Assembly (NCBI RefSeq): GCF_021165935.1
Contig: NZ_CP088953.1
Coordinates: forward strand, 3,698,501-3,762,500
DNA: 64,000 nt
DNA from: Microbulbifer elongatus
GTDB lineage: Bacteria; Pseudomonadota; Gammaproteobacteria; Pseudomonadales; Cellvibrionaceae
Reading direction: 5' to 3'
Shown one piece after another: positions 9,772 to 19,224 of the stretch (positions are counted from its first letter, which is position 1; the number at the start of each line of letters is the position of its first letter). Under the pieces are notes generated by a model. That model was not told the origin of the DNA, made no database searches, and was given only the letters and a program-made list of their open reading frames with translations. Made by a program: the position numbers and the translations under genes.

Positions 9772-10662
9772 ATGGCCACCCAGACGCTCACCCTTACCGC
9801 CCCAGCCAAACTCAATCTGATGCTGCGTATCCTCGGACGCCGCGCCGATGGCTATCACGAATTGCAAACGGTTTTCCAATTGCTGGATTTTGGTGACAGC
9901 CTGGTTTTTCGCGCCAGCGATGACCATCGGATCCACCTCCACTGCCCCGGGGTCGACGTATCGCCTGAACAGAACCTGGTGTATCGGGCGGCCGCCCTCC
10001 TTCGACAGGCCAGCGGTAATACGGCTCTTGGGGCGCATATTTCCGTTGAAAAACGCCTGCCCGCCGGCGGCGGAATCGGCGGCGGCAGCAGCGACGCAGC
10101 GACCACCCTGTTGGGGTTGAATCATCTGTGGCAGTGCGGATATGACCTGAATGCACTGGCTGAACTGGGCCGCCAACTGGGTGCGGACGTTCCGGTGTTT
10201 GTGCGCGGCCGCTCGGCATTTGCCGAAGGCGTCGGCGAACAATTGACCACTGTATCCATAGAGCCCCGCTGGTATCTGGTGCTGACACCCGCGTGCCATG
10301 TAAGCACGGTAACGCTTTTTTCCGATCCGCGTTTGACAAGAGATTCCGCCGCAATTACATTAGCGGCCCTTCGCGACAGGCGGCTGAACACACACTGGCT
10401 CGATACCTATGCCGGTAACGATTTTCAGCCATTAGTAGAAGACCTCTACCCCGAGGTGCGGCAGGCCAGAGAGTGGCTTGCGCAACATGCCAAGGCATTT
10501 CTGACAGGGACCGGCGCTTGTGTATTCGCCGGATTCGAATCAGAAAGCGCGGCGCAGGCAGTATTTAATGCACGGCCTGAAGGGTGGAAAGGTTTTGTTG
10601 CCAAAGGAGTGGATGAATCACTCGCTCACCGGCAACTCGCGAAATTTGCAGCAACGGTCTAG
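9772..10662 (+). CDS. ispE: 4-diphosphocytidyl-2-C-methyl-D-erythritol kinase
   Basis: GHMP kinase of the MEP isoprenoid pathway; it phosphorylates CDP-ME using ATP. It has 296 residues. The N-terminal PAKLNLMLRILGRRADGYHEL block is typical of IspE, and the ATP-binding glycine loop PAGGGIGGGSSDAA lies at 97-110. The C-terminal segment LTGTGACVFAGF is also conserved. No strong Shine-Dalgarno precedes the ATG, which sits just after the terminator tail. The order lolB-ispE-tRNA-Gln-prs is as in Pseudomonas. Confidence 0.97.
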   Translation: MATQTLTLTAPAKLNLMLRILGRRADGYHELQTVFQLLDFGDSLVFRASDDHRIHLHCPGVDVSPEQNLVYRAAALLRQASGNTALGAHISVEKRLPAGGGIGGGSSDAATTLLGLNHLWQCGYDLNALAELGRQLGADVPVFVRGRSAFAEGVGEQLTTVSIEPRWYLVLTPACHVSTVTLFSDPRLTRDSAAITLAALRDRRLNTHWLDTYAGNDFQPLVEDLYPEVRQAREWLAQHAKAFLTGTGACVFAGFESESAAQAVFNARPEGWKGFVAKGVDESLAHRQLAKFAATV

Positions 10663-10683
10663 ATTGACTATCTGCAACATTGC

Positions 10684-10758
10684 TGGGGTGTAGCCAAGCG
10701 GTAAGGCAGCGGGTTTTGATCCCGTCATGCGAAGGTTCGAATCCTTCCACCCCAGCCA
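10684..10758 (+). tRNA. tRNA-Gln (TTG)
   Basis: 75 nt including an encoded CCA. The acceptor stem TGGGGTG pairs with CACCCCA, the discriminator is G, and the anticodon TTG is at 10716-10718. The T arm contains GGTTCGAATCC. It sits between ispE and prs. It is identical to the second tRNA-Gln at 15887. Confidence 0.97.
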
Positions 10759-10956
10759 CATTTCCTTTTTTATAGGTATCCCAACCTCGCGGATACAGAC
10801 GGAGCCTCCGGCCCTGCCGGAACACGCCTTAACCAGATACTTGCACCAATGGTCGCCCAATGAAACGGCATCACACTACCCTGCAAGCAGTTCTCGCTCC
10901 GAAACTCACCTGAATTTCACTACTATCCTCTACTCCCAACGAAAAAGGTACTCGCA

Positions 10957-11901
10957 GTGGCTGACTTAATGGTCTTCACCGGCAACGCAAACCCGGAACT
11001 GGCACAAAAGGTTGTTGAGCATATGGCGATACCGCTGGGAGAGGCGGTGGTCAAGCGCTTTTCCGACGGTGAGATCGCCGTGGAAATCACCGACAATGTG
11101 CGCGGCCGCGATGTCTTCGTGGTGCAGTCCACCTGCCAGCCCACCAACCGCAACATCATGGAACTGATCCTGCTGGTGGACGCCCTGCGCCGTGCCTCCG
11201 CCGGCCGTATCACCGCGGTAGTGCCTTACTTCGGCTACGCCCGCCAGGATCGCCGTGTACGCTCCCAGCGTGTACCGATTTCCGCCAAGGTTGTGGCCGA
11301 CATGATGGTGAGCGTGGGCATCGACCGCGTTCTGACCGTCGACCTCCACGCCGAGCAGATCCAGGGCTTTTTCGACGTACCTGTGGATAACGTCTACGGC
11401 TCCTCCGTACTGCTGGACGACATCGAGCGCCAGGGTTACGAAGATCTGGTGGTAGTTTCCCCGGACATCGGCGGTGTTGTGCGCGCCCGCGCTGTGGCCA
11501 AGAGCCTCGATTGTGACCTGGCGATTATCGACAAACGTCGCCCGGCCGCCAATGTGGCGGAAGTGATGAATATCATCGGTGAAGTCAGCGGCCGCACCTG
11601 CCTGCTGGTGGACGATATGGTGGACACCGCCGGCACCCTGTGCAACGCCGCCGCAGCGCTGAAGGATCACGGCGCCAAGAAAGTGGTCGCCTACTGTACC
11701 CACCCGGTACTGTCCGGCAAGGCCATCGATAATCTGAACAATTCGGTAATGGATGAACTGGTAGTCACTGATTCCATCCCCCTGGGCGACAAAATGGAGA
11801 AGGCACCGAAGATCCGTCAGCTGACCCTTTCCGCGATGCTGGCCGAGTCCATGCGTCGCATCAGTAACGAGGAATCCCTGTCGGCGATGTTCCGCTCTTA
11901 A
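10957..11901 (+). CDS. prs: Ribose-phosphate pyrophosphokinase (PRPP synthetase)
   Basis: Makes PRPP from ribose-5-phosphate and ATP for nucleotide, His and Trp synthesis. It has 314 residues, starting with GTG (AAGG about 10 nt upstream). This start aligns with the E. coli protein, [11 protein letters not shown] versus MPDMKLFAGNA; the ATG four codons later would remove a conserved segment. Visible motifs are the catalytic loop [11 protein letters not shown] (90-100), [12 protein letters not shown] (129-140) and the PRPP-binding loop [12 protein letters not shown] (216-227). It is class I type. Confidence 0.98.
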   Translation: MADLMVFTGNANPELAQKVVEHMAIPLGEAVVKRFSDGEIAVEITDNVRGRDVFVVQSTCQPTNRNIMELILLVDALRRASAGRITAVVPYFGYARQDRRVRSQRVPISAKVVADMMVSVGIDRVLTVDLHAEQIQGFFDVPVDNVYGSSVLLDDIERQGYEDLVVVSPDIGGVVRARAVAKSLDCDLAIIDKRRPAANVAEVMNIIGEVSGRTCLLVDDMVDTAGTLCNAAAALKDHGAKKVVAYCTHPVLSGKAIDNLNNSVMDELVVTDSIPLGDKMEKAPKIRQLTLSAMLAESMRRISNEESLSAMFRS

Positions 11902-11907
11902 CCCCCC

Positions 11908-11984
11908 GGTGGATGCGCTGCGCTTATCCACCCTACGGTATGTCGATATATTTTCGTAGGGTGGATAAGCGCAGCGCATCCACC
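11908..11984. repeat. Dispersed inverted-repeat element, copy 1
   Basis: Two perfectly complementary 30-nt arms (11908-11937 and 11955-11984) separated by 17 nt, directly after prs. The right-arm core reads GGTGGATAAGCGCAGCGC. The same sequence recurs near 43381-43471. It could act as a transcript-end hairpin for prs, but no T-run follows. A second small GC hairpin (12054-12072) lies further downstream. Confidence 0.9.
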
Positions 11985-12171
11985 AGCTTGCCAGGTCGCC
12001 ACACCGCGACATTCCACTGGTATTCCCCAGCGCTTCCCCTTAGAATACGCGCCCGCCCGGCACTGCCGGGCGTTTACTATTGGGCGTTTCAATAGATTCT
12101 GCCCAGCTTATAGCAACGCCAGAGGGTACCGGTCGCAGGTCCTTCTGGACAGACAACCTGAGGTTTACCCC

Positions 12172-12801
12172 ATGTCTGATTTTAAATTGAATGCCAACGT
12201 CCGCAGCGACGAAGGGAAAGGTGCGAGCCGCCGCCTGCGTCGTGAGGAAGCCAAGGTTCCTGCTGTCATTTACGGCGGCGAAGCGGAACCCCAATCCATC
12301 GCTCTGCTGCAGAAAGATCTGTTCAAAGCATTGGAAAGCGAAGCCTTCTTCTCTTCTGTCATCACCCTGAGCGTTGACGGTAAAGACGAGACCGTGATCC
12401 TGCGCGACCTGCAGCGTCACCCGGCTAAAGCCATCCTGCTGCACGCGGACTTCCAGCGTGTATCTGCCGACACCAAAGTACACGTGAAAGTGCCTCTGCA
12501 CTTCCTGAACGAAGACACCTGTAAAGGCGTTAAAGCCGGCGGTATCGTTTCTCACACTCTGAACGAGCTGGACATCAACGCACCGGCCTCCAAGCTGCCC
12601 GAGTTCATCGAAGTGGACCTGGCGGACCTGGAGCTGGACGGCACCATCCACATCTCCGACATCAAGCTGCCGGAAGGCGTTGAGTCTGCAGACCTGGCAC
12701 ACGGTGAAGACCACGACCTGGTTGTTGCCTCTGTACACAAGCCGCGCGGCGCCGTTGAAGCCGACGCTGAAGCAGAAGGCGAAGAGTCCGGCGAAGAATA
12801 A
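12172..12801 (+). CDS. rplY: Large ribosomal subunit protein bL25 (Ctc-type)
   Basis: 5S rRNA-binding ribosomal protein in the longer general-stress (Ctc/TL5) form, 209 residues. The N-terminal L25 domain (about 1-95, with RRLRREEAKVPAVIYGG and ILRDLQRHPAKAILLHADFQRV) is followed by the TL5 beta domain (about 100-190). The acidic tail (ADAEAEGEESGEE) is typical. It lies between prs and pth as in Pseudomonas. GAGG/AGGTTT precedes the ATG. Confidence 0.96.
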   Translation: MSDFKLNANVRSDEGKGASRRLRREEAKVPAVIYGGEAEPQSIALLQKDLFKALESEAFFSSVITLSVDGKDETVILRDLQRHPAKAILLHADFQRVSADTKVHVKVPLHFLNEDTCKGVKAGGIVSHTLNELDINAPASKLPEFIEVDLADLELDGTIHISDIKLPEGVESADLAHGEDHDLVVASVHKPRGAVEADAEAEGEESGEE

Positions 12802-12833
12802 GCCGACTCCTCTCCAGGTAAGGTAACAGTACC

Positions 12834-13451
12834 TTGAGCAAGGCTCCGGACACGCCCATCCAGTTGATTGTGGGCCTGGGTAATCCAGGCCCCGAATACG
12901 ACCGGACGCGACATAATGCCGGGGCCGACTTTGTCTCCGAGCTGGCCCGTATCCACGGTGCCCAGCTCGCGCCAGACAGCAAGTACCACGGTCACACCGG
13001 CCGGGTACGAATCGGCGGGCAGGATATCCGCCTGCTGATTCCCACCACCTATATGAATCGCAGTGGCCAGGCAGTGGGCCCACTGGCGAACTTCTTCAAG
13101 ATTCCCGCCGAAGCCATACTGGTCGCTCACGATGAGCTGGACCTGCCCTGCGGCACCGCACGCCTGAAGAAAGGTGGCGGGCACGGGGGCCATAACGGCC
13201 TGCGCGACATCATCAGCGCCCTGGGGAACAATCGCGAATTCATGCGCCTGCGCCTCGGCATCGACCATCCGGGCAACGCCCGCGACGTCGCCAACTACGT
13301 ACTGCAGCGCGCCCCCCGTAACGAACAGGACCAGCTGGCAGACGCCATCGACCGCGCCGTGGATGTATTACCCACCGCCGCCGCGGGTGACTGGAACGGG
13401 GCCATGAAAGCACTGCATACCAGCGCAAAAAACGGCGCAAAGTCCAAATAG
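12834..13451 (+). CDS. pth: Peptidyl-tRNA hydrolase
   Basis: Releases peptide from prematurely dissociated peptidyl-tRNA. It has 205 residues from a TTG start. TTG is preferred because AGGTAAGG lies about 10 nt upstream and no in-frame ATG occurs before the essential [17 protein letters not shown] motif (14-30). The catalytic His is H28 and the partner Asp is D100 (AHDELDLP). [12 protein letters not shown] is also conserved. It is 32 nt after rplY and followed by ychF, a near-universal pairing. Confidence 0.96.
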   Translation: MSKAPDTPIQLIVGLGNPGPEYDRTRHNAGADFVSELARIHGAQLAPDSKYHGHTGRVRIGGQDIRLLIPTTYMNRSGQAVGPLANFFKIPAEAILVAHDELDLPCGTARLKKGGGHGGHNGLRDIISALGNNREFMRLRLGIDHPGNARDVANYVLQRAPRNEQDQLADAIDRAVDVLPTAAAGDWNGAMKALHTSAKNGAKSK

Positions 13452-13519
13452 CAGTCAGTTAATTTTTACGGTGCGCCTCGCGCCCGAACCACTACGAACA
13501 CATTAACAGGATTCAGACC

Positions 13520-14611
13520 ATGGGTTTTACTTGCGGCATTGTCGGCCTGCCCAACGTGGGCAAATCCACATTGTTTAATGCCCTGACCAAAGCGGGCATC
13601 GATGCGGAAAACTTCCCCTTCTGCACCATTGAGCCGAACGCGGGTATCGTACCGGTACCGGATGCGCGTCTCGACAAACTGGCGGAAATCGTCAAGCCGC
13701 AGAAGCTGATACCCACCACCATGGAATTCACCGATATTGCAGGCCTGGTCGCCGGCGCCTCCAAGGGTGAGGGTCTGGGCAACAAGTTCCTCGCCAATAT
13801 CCGCGAGACCGACGCTATCGCCCACGTGGTGCGCTGCTTCGAAAACGACAACGTCATCCACGTAGCCAACCAGGTAGACCCGGTGGCAGATATTGAAGTG
13901 ATCAACACCGAACTGGCCCTGGCCGACCTGGATACCGTGGAAAAGGCGCTACTGCGCTACACCCGCGCCGCCAAGGGTCAGGACAAGCACGCTATCAAAA
14001 TGAAAGCGCTGCTGGAGAAGATCCAACCGCATCTGGACGAAGCCAAACCTTTGCGCTCCTTCGGCCTCTCCGACGATGAACTGGAAGGTCTGCGCGAGCT
14101 GAGCCTGCTCACCGTCAAGCCCACCATGTATATCGCCAACGTGGATGAAGACGGCTTCGAGAACAACCCGCATCTGGATGCAGTCGCCGCCATCGCCGCG
14201 GAAGAAAACGCAGTACTGGTCCCCATCTGCAACAAGCTGGAATCCGAAATCGCCGAACTCGACGACGATGAGAAACAGGAATTCCTCGAAGAACTGGGCA
14301 TGGACGAGCCTGGCCTGAACCGCGTTATTCGCGCCGGCTACGAACTGCTGGGCCTGCACACCTACTTCACCGCCGGTGTAAAAGAAGTGCGCGCCTGGAC
14401 CATCCCCCTGGGGGCCACCGCGCCGCAGGCAGCGGGCAAGATCCACACCGACTTCGAGAAGGGCTTTATCCGTGCGGAGGTGGTGGGCTACGACGACTTC
14501 GTCAGCAACAACGGCGAAGCCGGGGCCAAAGAAGCCGGTAAATGGCGACTGGAAGGTAAAGACTACATCGTTGCCGATGGCGACGTGGTGCACTTCCGCT
14601 TTAACGTATAA
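13520..14611 (+). CDS. ychF: Obg-like ATPase YchF
   Basis: TRAFAC-class P-loop protein that hydrolyses ATP and binds ribosomes; linked to oxidative-stress control in E. coli. It has 363 residues. The P-loop GLPNVGKST lies at 9-17 and G3 (DIAGLV) follows. The usual G4 NKxD is replaced by NKLE (in [14 protein letters not shown]), the feature that gives ATP over GTP preference. The C-terminal TGS domain covers the last 85 residues. It follows pth with a 68-nt gap and has an AACAGGA ribosome-binding region. Confidence 0.98.
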   Translation: MGFTCGIVGLPNVGKSTLFNALTKAGIDAENFPFCTIEPNAGIVPVPDARLDKLAEIVKPQKLIPTTMEFTDIAGLVAGASKGEGLGNKFLANIRETDAIAHVVRCFENDNVIHVANQVDPVADIEVINTELALADLDTVEKALLRYTRAAKGQDKHAIKMKALLEKIQPHLDEAKPLRSFGLSDDELEGLRELSLLTVKPTMYIANVDEDGFENNPHLDAVAAIAAEENAVLVPICNKLESEIAELDDDEKQEFLEELGMDEPGLNRVIRAGYELLGLHTYFTAGVKEVRAWTIPLGATAPQAAGKIHTDFEKGFIRAEVVGYDDFVSNNGEAGAKEAGKWRLEGKDYIVADGDVVHFRFNV

Positions 14612-14728
14612 CGCCCACCTCCCCCGGCTAACCAGTTAGCCTGCCGGCGGGAGCGCCACAAGCGCTTCCGCCGATTCCGATCCGCTACCCGCGATCTCCC
14701 TACAGCACCACTTTTACCAAAGGTTGCC

Positions 14729-15643
14729 ATGTACCAATCCAACTGGAGAGTCGGCCTGCCCCTCGCCCTGACCACAGCCTTTCTGTGGGCACTGCTGCCC
14801 ATTGCCATGAAAGGGCTCATCGAGGATATGGATTCCACCACCGTCACCTGGTTTCGCTTTTTTGGCGCGGCGGTATTTGCCGGTGCCTGGTACGGCTGGC
14901 GGCGGGAACTGGAGCTGAAAAAGCTGCTCAGTGGTCGCCTGCTGCCCTATACCCTGCTTGCCGTAGGTGGCCTGCTCGGCAACTATATCGCCTACGCCAC
15001 CGGCCTCAACTACATCACCCCCGGTGCCCTGCAGGTACTGATCCAGCTGGCACCGCTGCTACTGCTGATCTTCAGCGTGTTCTGGCTGGGTGAACGCTTC
15101 TCGGTACGGCAATGGATGGGCGTGGCACTGGTGTGCATTGGCCTTCCACTGTTCTTCAATCTTCGCATCAGCGAATTACTCGATGGTCAGGATCCGCAAT
15201 ACCTTATCGGCGTGGGCCTGGTGGTGATCGCCGCAGTGACCTGGGCTGTGTACGGACTCTTTCAGAAAAAGATCGTCGCTGAATCCCGCCCTCAGAATCT
15301 GTTGATGATGATCTATATGGCAGGCAGCCTGTGCTTCCTCCCCGTTTCCCACCCGTCCAGCGCATTGCAGCTGGACGGGCTGGGCTGGGCGCTGCTGTTG
15401 TTCCTCACCGCCAACACCCTGATCGCTTACGGCGCCTTCGCCAAAGCCATGGCCGCCTGGGAAGCCTCCCGGGTAAGCGCCACCCTCGCCCTGGTACCAC
15501 TGATGACCCTGGCGCTGAGCGCCGCTATAAGCGCCTTCTGGCCCAATTACATTGAATCTGAGCCGATGAACTGGATCAGCTGGGTTGGCGCGTTTACCGT
15601 CGTCCTGGGTTCCCTGCTGGCGGCCATTGGCCGCGGCCGCTGA
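14729..15643 (+). CDS. EamA-family (DMT) inner-membrane transporter
   Basis: Drug/metabolite-transporter superfamily permease of 304 residues with about ten hydrophobic helices in two EamA repeats. The first helix starts at LPLALTTAFLWALLPIAMKGL; the internal repeat starts near LIGVGLVVIAAVTWAVYGLFQK. Direction and substrate (amino acid or metabolite export) cannot be assigned. AAAGG is upstream of the ATG. It stands alone between ychF and the tRNA pair. Confidence 0.88.
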   Translation: MYQSNWRVGLPLALTTAFLWALLPIAMKGLIEDMDSTTVTWFRFFGAAVFAGAWYGWRRELELKKLLSGRLLPYTLLAVGGLLGNYIAYATGLNYITPGALQVLIQLAPLLLLIFSVFWLGERFSVRQWMGVALVCIGLPLFFNLRISELLDGQDPQYLIGVGLVVIAAVTWAVYGLFQKKIVAESRPQNLLMMIYMAGSLCFLPVSHPSSALQLDGLGWALLLFLTANTLIAYGAFAKAMAAWEASRVSATLALVPLMTLALSAAISAFWPNYIESEPMNWISWVGAFTVVLGSLLAAIGRGR

Positions 15644-15711
15644 ACCCTTGGGCAATTTGATGGCGAATTGGGCGTCGCACGTAACTTACTGATTAATTTA
15701 CTAAAAAAGTG

Positions 15712-15740
15712 TTGACAGCCCTTCGAGGTCGCCCGATAAT
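15712..15740 (+). promoter_or_regulatory. Sigma-70 promoter of the tRNA-Met/tRNA-Gln unit
   Basis: A perfect -35 TTGACA (15712-15717) and -10 GATAAT (15735-15740) are separated by 17 nt, about 30 nt before tRNA-Met. The GC-rich discriminator GCGCGCC is the type expected for stringent control of stable RNA. Confidence 0.85.
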
Positions 15741-15770
15741 GCGCGCCCTCGGTTAGCCGAGACTTTCAGT

Positions 15771-15847
<77 letters not shown>

Positions 15848-15886
15848 TTTTCCCTCTGTGAGAAACCAGACTCACAGAACCTCTAC

Positions 15887-15961
15887 TGGGGTGTAGCCAA
15901 GCGGTAAGGCAGCGGGTTTTGATCCCGTCATGCGAAGGTTCGAATCCTTCCACCCCAGCCA
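15887..15961 (+). tRNA. tRNA-Gln (TTG), second copy
   Basis: 75 nt including CCA, identical to the copy at 10684. It lies 39 nt after tRNA-Met in one transcript ending at the following terminator. Confidence 0.97.
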
Positions 15962-15966
15962 TATAT

Positions 15967-16000
15967 AAAAAAGGCGACTTCGGAAGAAGTCGCCTTTTTT
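15967..16000 (+). terminator. Rho-independent terminator of the tRNA unit
   Basis: A 9-bp stem GGCGACTTC/GAAGTCGCC with a GGAA tetraloop (15973-15994) is flanked by an A-run and a six-T run. It starts five nt after tRNA-Gln. Confidence 0.93.
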
Positions 16001-16035
16001 ATTGCGCCACGATAAAGACGAGTAAGCTCAGTTTG

Positions 16036-17073
16036 CTATGCGACTGACTCCCGGATCGCAGTTGCAGAAAGATCTGGACCAGACTGCACGCGATCTCTCC
16101 CTGTGTCCGTATTGCCCAGCCGACGCAACCACTCAAAGCCCAGCAGGCACACCAGCACCGCAGCAGCAAATATCGCCATTCCCCAGAGACCCAGTGTCTC
16201 GCGCTCGGTATAGCCGGTCCACAGATACTGCCCAATGCACAGCACGGCCACCACAAGCAGCGTCGGTTTGCGGCCGATCAGCCCCACCACAAAGACCCCG
16301 AGCGGCGCGCCCAGCGCCACGACCGGCGCGGCGGCCAGCCAGTTGCCCAGCACTCCGGGCTGCCAGGTACCGGTGGCGGTTTTTACTGCCACACCCACCA
16401 GAGAAGTAAACGCCATGATGATCACCGAGGTGGGGATTGCCACCTTCAGGTCCACCCGGCACAGCAATACCAGCAGTGCGTAGATCACCATATCGATCCC
16501 CACCCCGGTAATCGCCGCCGCCATACCACCAGCGCAAAAACCGGCCGCAAGGCCCAGGCGGAAATCCCGCGCTGAAGCACTGCGGCCGAGCCCACTGTGA
16601 GAAGTAATCTCCCGCAGGCGGTACAGGTGCAGCAGGCCAAAGCTTCCCCAGATCACCGCAAACGCCAGTTTTATCCACAACTCCGGGATCAGTGGGGACA
16701 AATACAGGATACCCAGGGGTGTACCCACCAGCGCACCGATCATGGCGCCCCGCAACATACTCCAGGCGAGCGCCTGTCGGCGACAGAGAATAAAGATACT
16801 GGCACTGACCATGCCGATAGACTGCACCGCAAAGCTGAAGTCACGGCCAAGACTGGCGGGCATATCAAACAGCAACACAAGCACCGGGAAGCCCACAGTA
16901 CCGCCCCCCATTGGGGTAGAGCCGGCGGCGTAGCTGCCGATGGCCATGGAGAGGGCCATGGGCCAGTGTTCGGTAACTAGGGGCCAGAGGTTTTGGGACA
17001 GCACCACAAAGCCCCAAAGAGCGTAAAACAGCCCGAGGAAGGCGAACCAGGGGGAATAGTGCTTGAAAGACAT
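16036..17073 (-). CDS. TSUP (TauE/SafE) family anion exporter
   Basis: Inner-membrane permease of 345 residues with about eight hydrophobic segments and the duplicated TauE/SafE fold, including GSYAAGSTPMGGGTVGFP near the N-terminus and the repeat GFCAGGMAAAITGVGIDM in the middle. The family moves sulfite, sulfoacetate and related anions; the substrate here is unknown. The C-terminal 35 residues are polar and cytoplasmic. It lies downstream of sapC on the same strand but behind a hairpin with a T-run, so it is probably a separate unit. Confidence 0.88.
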   Translation of the reverse strand: MSFKHYSPWFAFLGLFYALWGFVVLSQNLWPLVTEHWPMALSMAIGSYAAGSTPMGGGTVGFPVLVLLFDMPASLGRDFSFAVQSIGMVSASIFILCRRQALAWSMLRGAMIGALVGTPLGILYLSPLIPELWIKLAFAVIWGSFGLLHLYRLREITSHSGLGRSASARDFRLGLAAGFCAGGMAAAITGVGIDMVIYALLVLLCRVDLKVAIPTSVIIMAFTSLVGVAVKTATGTWQPGVLGNWLAAAPVVALGAPLGVFVVGLIGRKPTLLVVAVLCIGQYLWTGYTERETLGLWGMAIFAAAVLVCLLGFEWLRRLGNTDTGRDRVQSGPDLSATAIRESVA

Positions 17074-17083
17074 AACAGGAAGG

Positions 17084-17111
17084 AAAATTGGGGCCTCGGC
17101 GATGAGGCCCC
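17084..17111 (-). terminator. Terminator-like hairpin after sapC
   Basis: An 8-bp stem GGGGCCTC/GAGGCCCC (17090-17111) with a 6-nt loop, followed on the minus strand by CAATTTT. It lies between the SapC and TSUP genes. Confidence 0.7.
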
Positions 17112-17170
17112 GGAAGCCGGGAGGCGACTAAGACGCCCTGCCCGGCTCGCAGCCTGATTTAGATCCTAAA

Positions 17171-17887
17171 TTAGGCGCCGGCCTGCATCTTGGCCAGACG
17201 GGAGAACTGATGCATGGAACCCAGCTGCGCATACAGCGGCGGCAGGAAGCCACGCTTGCGGAAGTCGGCAAAGTCTTCTTCGCTCAGCTCACTCAGTTTC
17301 TTCTCATCGACCATGTAGATACCGGTCAGGTTGATCTTCTCGCCACCAGCGTTGACCGCAACATTCTGAGTGGTCAGCAGGTCTTTCTCCGCCAGGATAG
17401 TGATGAACGCTTTGGTCATCTGGTCACTTTCCAGGTAGCCCACCAGAGACTCTTTCTTGGCCTTCAGGTACTCGGACTCTTCACCGGATTCGTTGAACAG
17501 GGCATTCCCCTCTTCTTCACCAACAACCGGGCTGTTCTCAACCAGACCAACCATCAGCTTCTCTTTATCGTCGCCAGCAGGAGCCAGAACGAAAGGATGA
17601 TTGCGCACAGCACCGGGAACGAAAACGCCTTTCCACTTTTCACCGTCTACAAACAGGTTTTCGCCTACTTTCAGGCTCAGCAATGCAACAGACTGGAACT
17701 GGTCGGTATCGGAGTTCTTGACGAAGACGATCGGGTATTCCGCACCCAGGCGGGCGAATTCGTGAGCAGTCACCGGCACCATGTGGGCGTTTTTAACGTG
17801 CTCAAAGGTCCCCAACTCACGGACTTTCAGCTTACCGTGAACGTCGCTGCGCAGAGGTACGATTTTTGGGGCTTCTACAGTGGCCAT
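17171..17887 (-). CDS. SapC family protein
   Basis: Soluble 238-residue protein of the SapC family (start MATVEAPKIVPL). Conserved features include the N-terminal HVKNAHMVPVTAHEFARLGAEYPIVF and the central VPGAVRNHPFVLAP block. In Caulobacter, Xanthomonas and marine gammaproteobacteria, SapC genes sit beside TonB-dependent receptors and cupin-like proteins in carbohydrate-uptake loci, which is also the arrangement here. The biochemical role is unknown; the S-layer-related name is historical. It is 145 nt downstream of the cupin gene. GGTGTTGT lies before the ATG, so the ribosome-binding site is weak. Confidence 0.9.
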   Translation of the reverse strand: MATVEAPKIVPLRSDVHGKLKVRELGTFEHVKNAHMVPVTAHEFARLGAEYPIVFVKNSDTDQFQSVALLSLKVGENLFVDGEKWKGVFVPGAVRNHPFVLAPAGDDKEKLMVGLVENSPVVGEEEGNALFNESGEESEYLKAKKESLVGYLESDQMTKAFITILAEKDLLTTQNVAVNAGGEKINLTGIYMVDEKKLSELSEEDFADFRKRGFLPPLYAQLGSMHQFSRLAKMQAGA

Positions 17888-18032
17888 ACAACACCTTATT
17901 GAAATTTGAAGTTATTCTACAAAACCCGGACAGTATATTTTTTATACTCAAAAAGGGAAGCAAAAAGTTACACCAGACCAGCTCAAGTTGCCAGCAAAAC
18001 AAGCGTTAATTCCCCCTTTCAGGGCAGCCGGG

Positions 18033-19067
18033 TCAGCTTTCAGCCAACTGCCTCTGCAACCAGGCCCGAATCTGCTTTATCCGCTCGGAGCCGTCTTTTC
18101 CAAGGAACCCTTTTACCCCCTCAGGAATATGCCCGGAAACCTCTTCATCATCAGCAAACACGTAAAAATCGAAGAACGCCTTCCAAGCCTTACGGTCTGC
18201 CGCTGACCGATCCCGCAAAGTAGCCATTGCAAGTAGAAGAGCATCAAGAGGCATGACGCCCTCAGCGCCACCTATCGCACCACCCTGCCAGTAATTCATC
18301 AACACATTCACATCGCTCATGGACTCAACATGGTGCCACCACAACGAAGGAATATATATCGCATCACCCGGGCCCAACTCAGCCATCAGCGCATGCTCCA
18401 ACGCCTGCTCAAGCTTTGGAAATCGCCCAAAGTCAGGCTCAGTCAGCGAGGCCATACTTACTGGCGCTCCTGAGGGAGTCTTATCAATGGGCCCAATATA
18501 CAAGTTGGATATTTGGTCAGGTGGAAACAGAACAAAACGTCGCTTTCCCGCAGCAACACAGGCTAAATTTTCAGCATCGTCATAATGAGTGGCCACACAG
18601 GTTCTCCCCCCAATCCAAATTCTCGGACGAACAACATCTCCCATCAATCGCATAGGGTTTTTTAAATGCACATCTGTAAAGTGCTCGTCACAATAGGCGC
18701 TCTGCATCGAAATCACTGGTGCGCCCTCACTTCCGACCTGCCTCAGTAAACGCTCGGAAAACTCGTAAAACGTCGTTTTTATGCGCCGAAAATTAAAGTC
18801 CTGAAGATCCGGAGAATAGAAATAGCGCCCCCTCGATTCCGGTGGTGCCTCAACAGATTTCACTGGCCCGAGAATGGCTTTTTTCTGCAAGTATGATATT
18901 AGCGAGCGATTCGACTCCTTGGCGCGCCCGACCAACTCCCAGTCGCTAATCAATCCTCGCAAAACAACCGGTTCATGCTTTCTAATCAGGTTATCCTGAA
19001 AAAAGCCCTGACTTACCGCACCAACTTCAGGAATCTCGGGCAGTCGATTAAAAATATTATCTGCCAT
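18033..19067 (-). CDS. Cupin-like (JmjC/cupin_8) protein in a TonB receptor locus
   Basis: Predicted Fe(II)/2-oxoglutarate-type cupin, 344 residues. The start is set at the ATG at 19065-19067 because GAGGGAGA lies 7 nt upstream; a start 45 nt earlier lacks such a site. The metal triad is visible: H161-x-D163 (in THYDDAEN) and a distal His at H245/H246 (SLWWHHVES). FPPDQ and GDAIYIP are typical of the cupin_8 fold. It lies between a TonB receptor and SapC. Family members in such loci (often called pass1-related) have no established substrate; protein or glycan hydroxylation is speculation. It is more A+T-rich than the flanking housekeeping genes. Confidence 0.88.
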   Translation of the reverse strand: MADNIFNRLPEIPEVGAVSQGFFQDNLIRKHEPVVLRGLISDWELVGRAKESNRSLISYLQKKAILGPVKSVEAPPESRGRYFYSPDLQDFNFRRIKTTFYEFSERLLRQVGSEGAPVISMQSAYCDEHFTDVHLKNPMRLMGDVVRPRIWIGGRTCVATHYDDAENLACVAAGKRRFVLFPPDQISNLYIGPIDKTPSGAPVSMASLTEPDFGRFPKLEQALEHALMAELGPGDAIYIPSLWWHHVESMSDVNVLMNYWQGGAIGGAEGVMPLDALLLAMATLRDRSAADRKAWKAFFDFYVFADDEEVSGHIPEGVKGFLGKDGSERIKQIRAWLQRQLAES

Positions 19068-19176
19068 ACAAATATCTCCCTCTATGGCCAACAGTTTCTC
19101 ACGCAAACCCATACCGCTGGCGGTGCCCTCCCCTAAAGGCGACTAGGGCAAGACAATTTACATTTATTGCAGGCAT

Positions 19177-19208
19177 AAAAAAAGCCGGGTCAAAGACCCG
19201 GCTTTTTC
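19177..19208. terminator. Bidirectional terminator after the TonB receptor
   Basis: A 9-bp stem AGCCGGGTC/GACCCGGCT with an AAA loop (19183-19203), flanked by A- and T-runs on both sides. On the minus strand it ends the receptor transcript before the cupin and sapC genes. Confidence 0.88.
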
Positions 19209-19224
19209 CAAGACAGCTGAGCTA

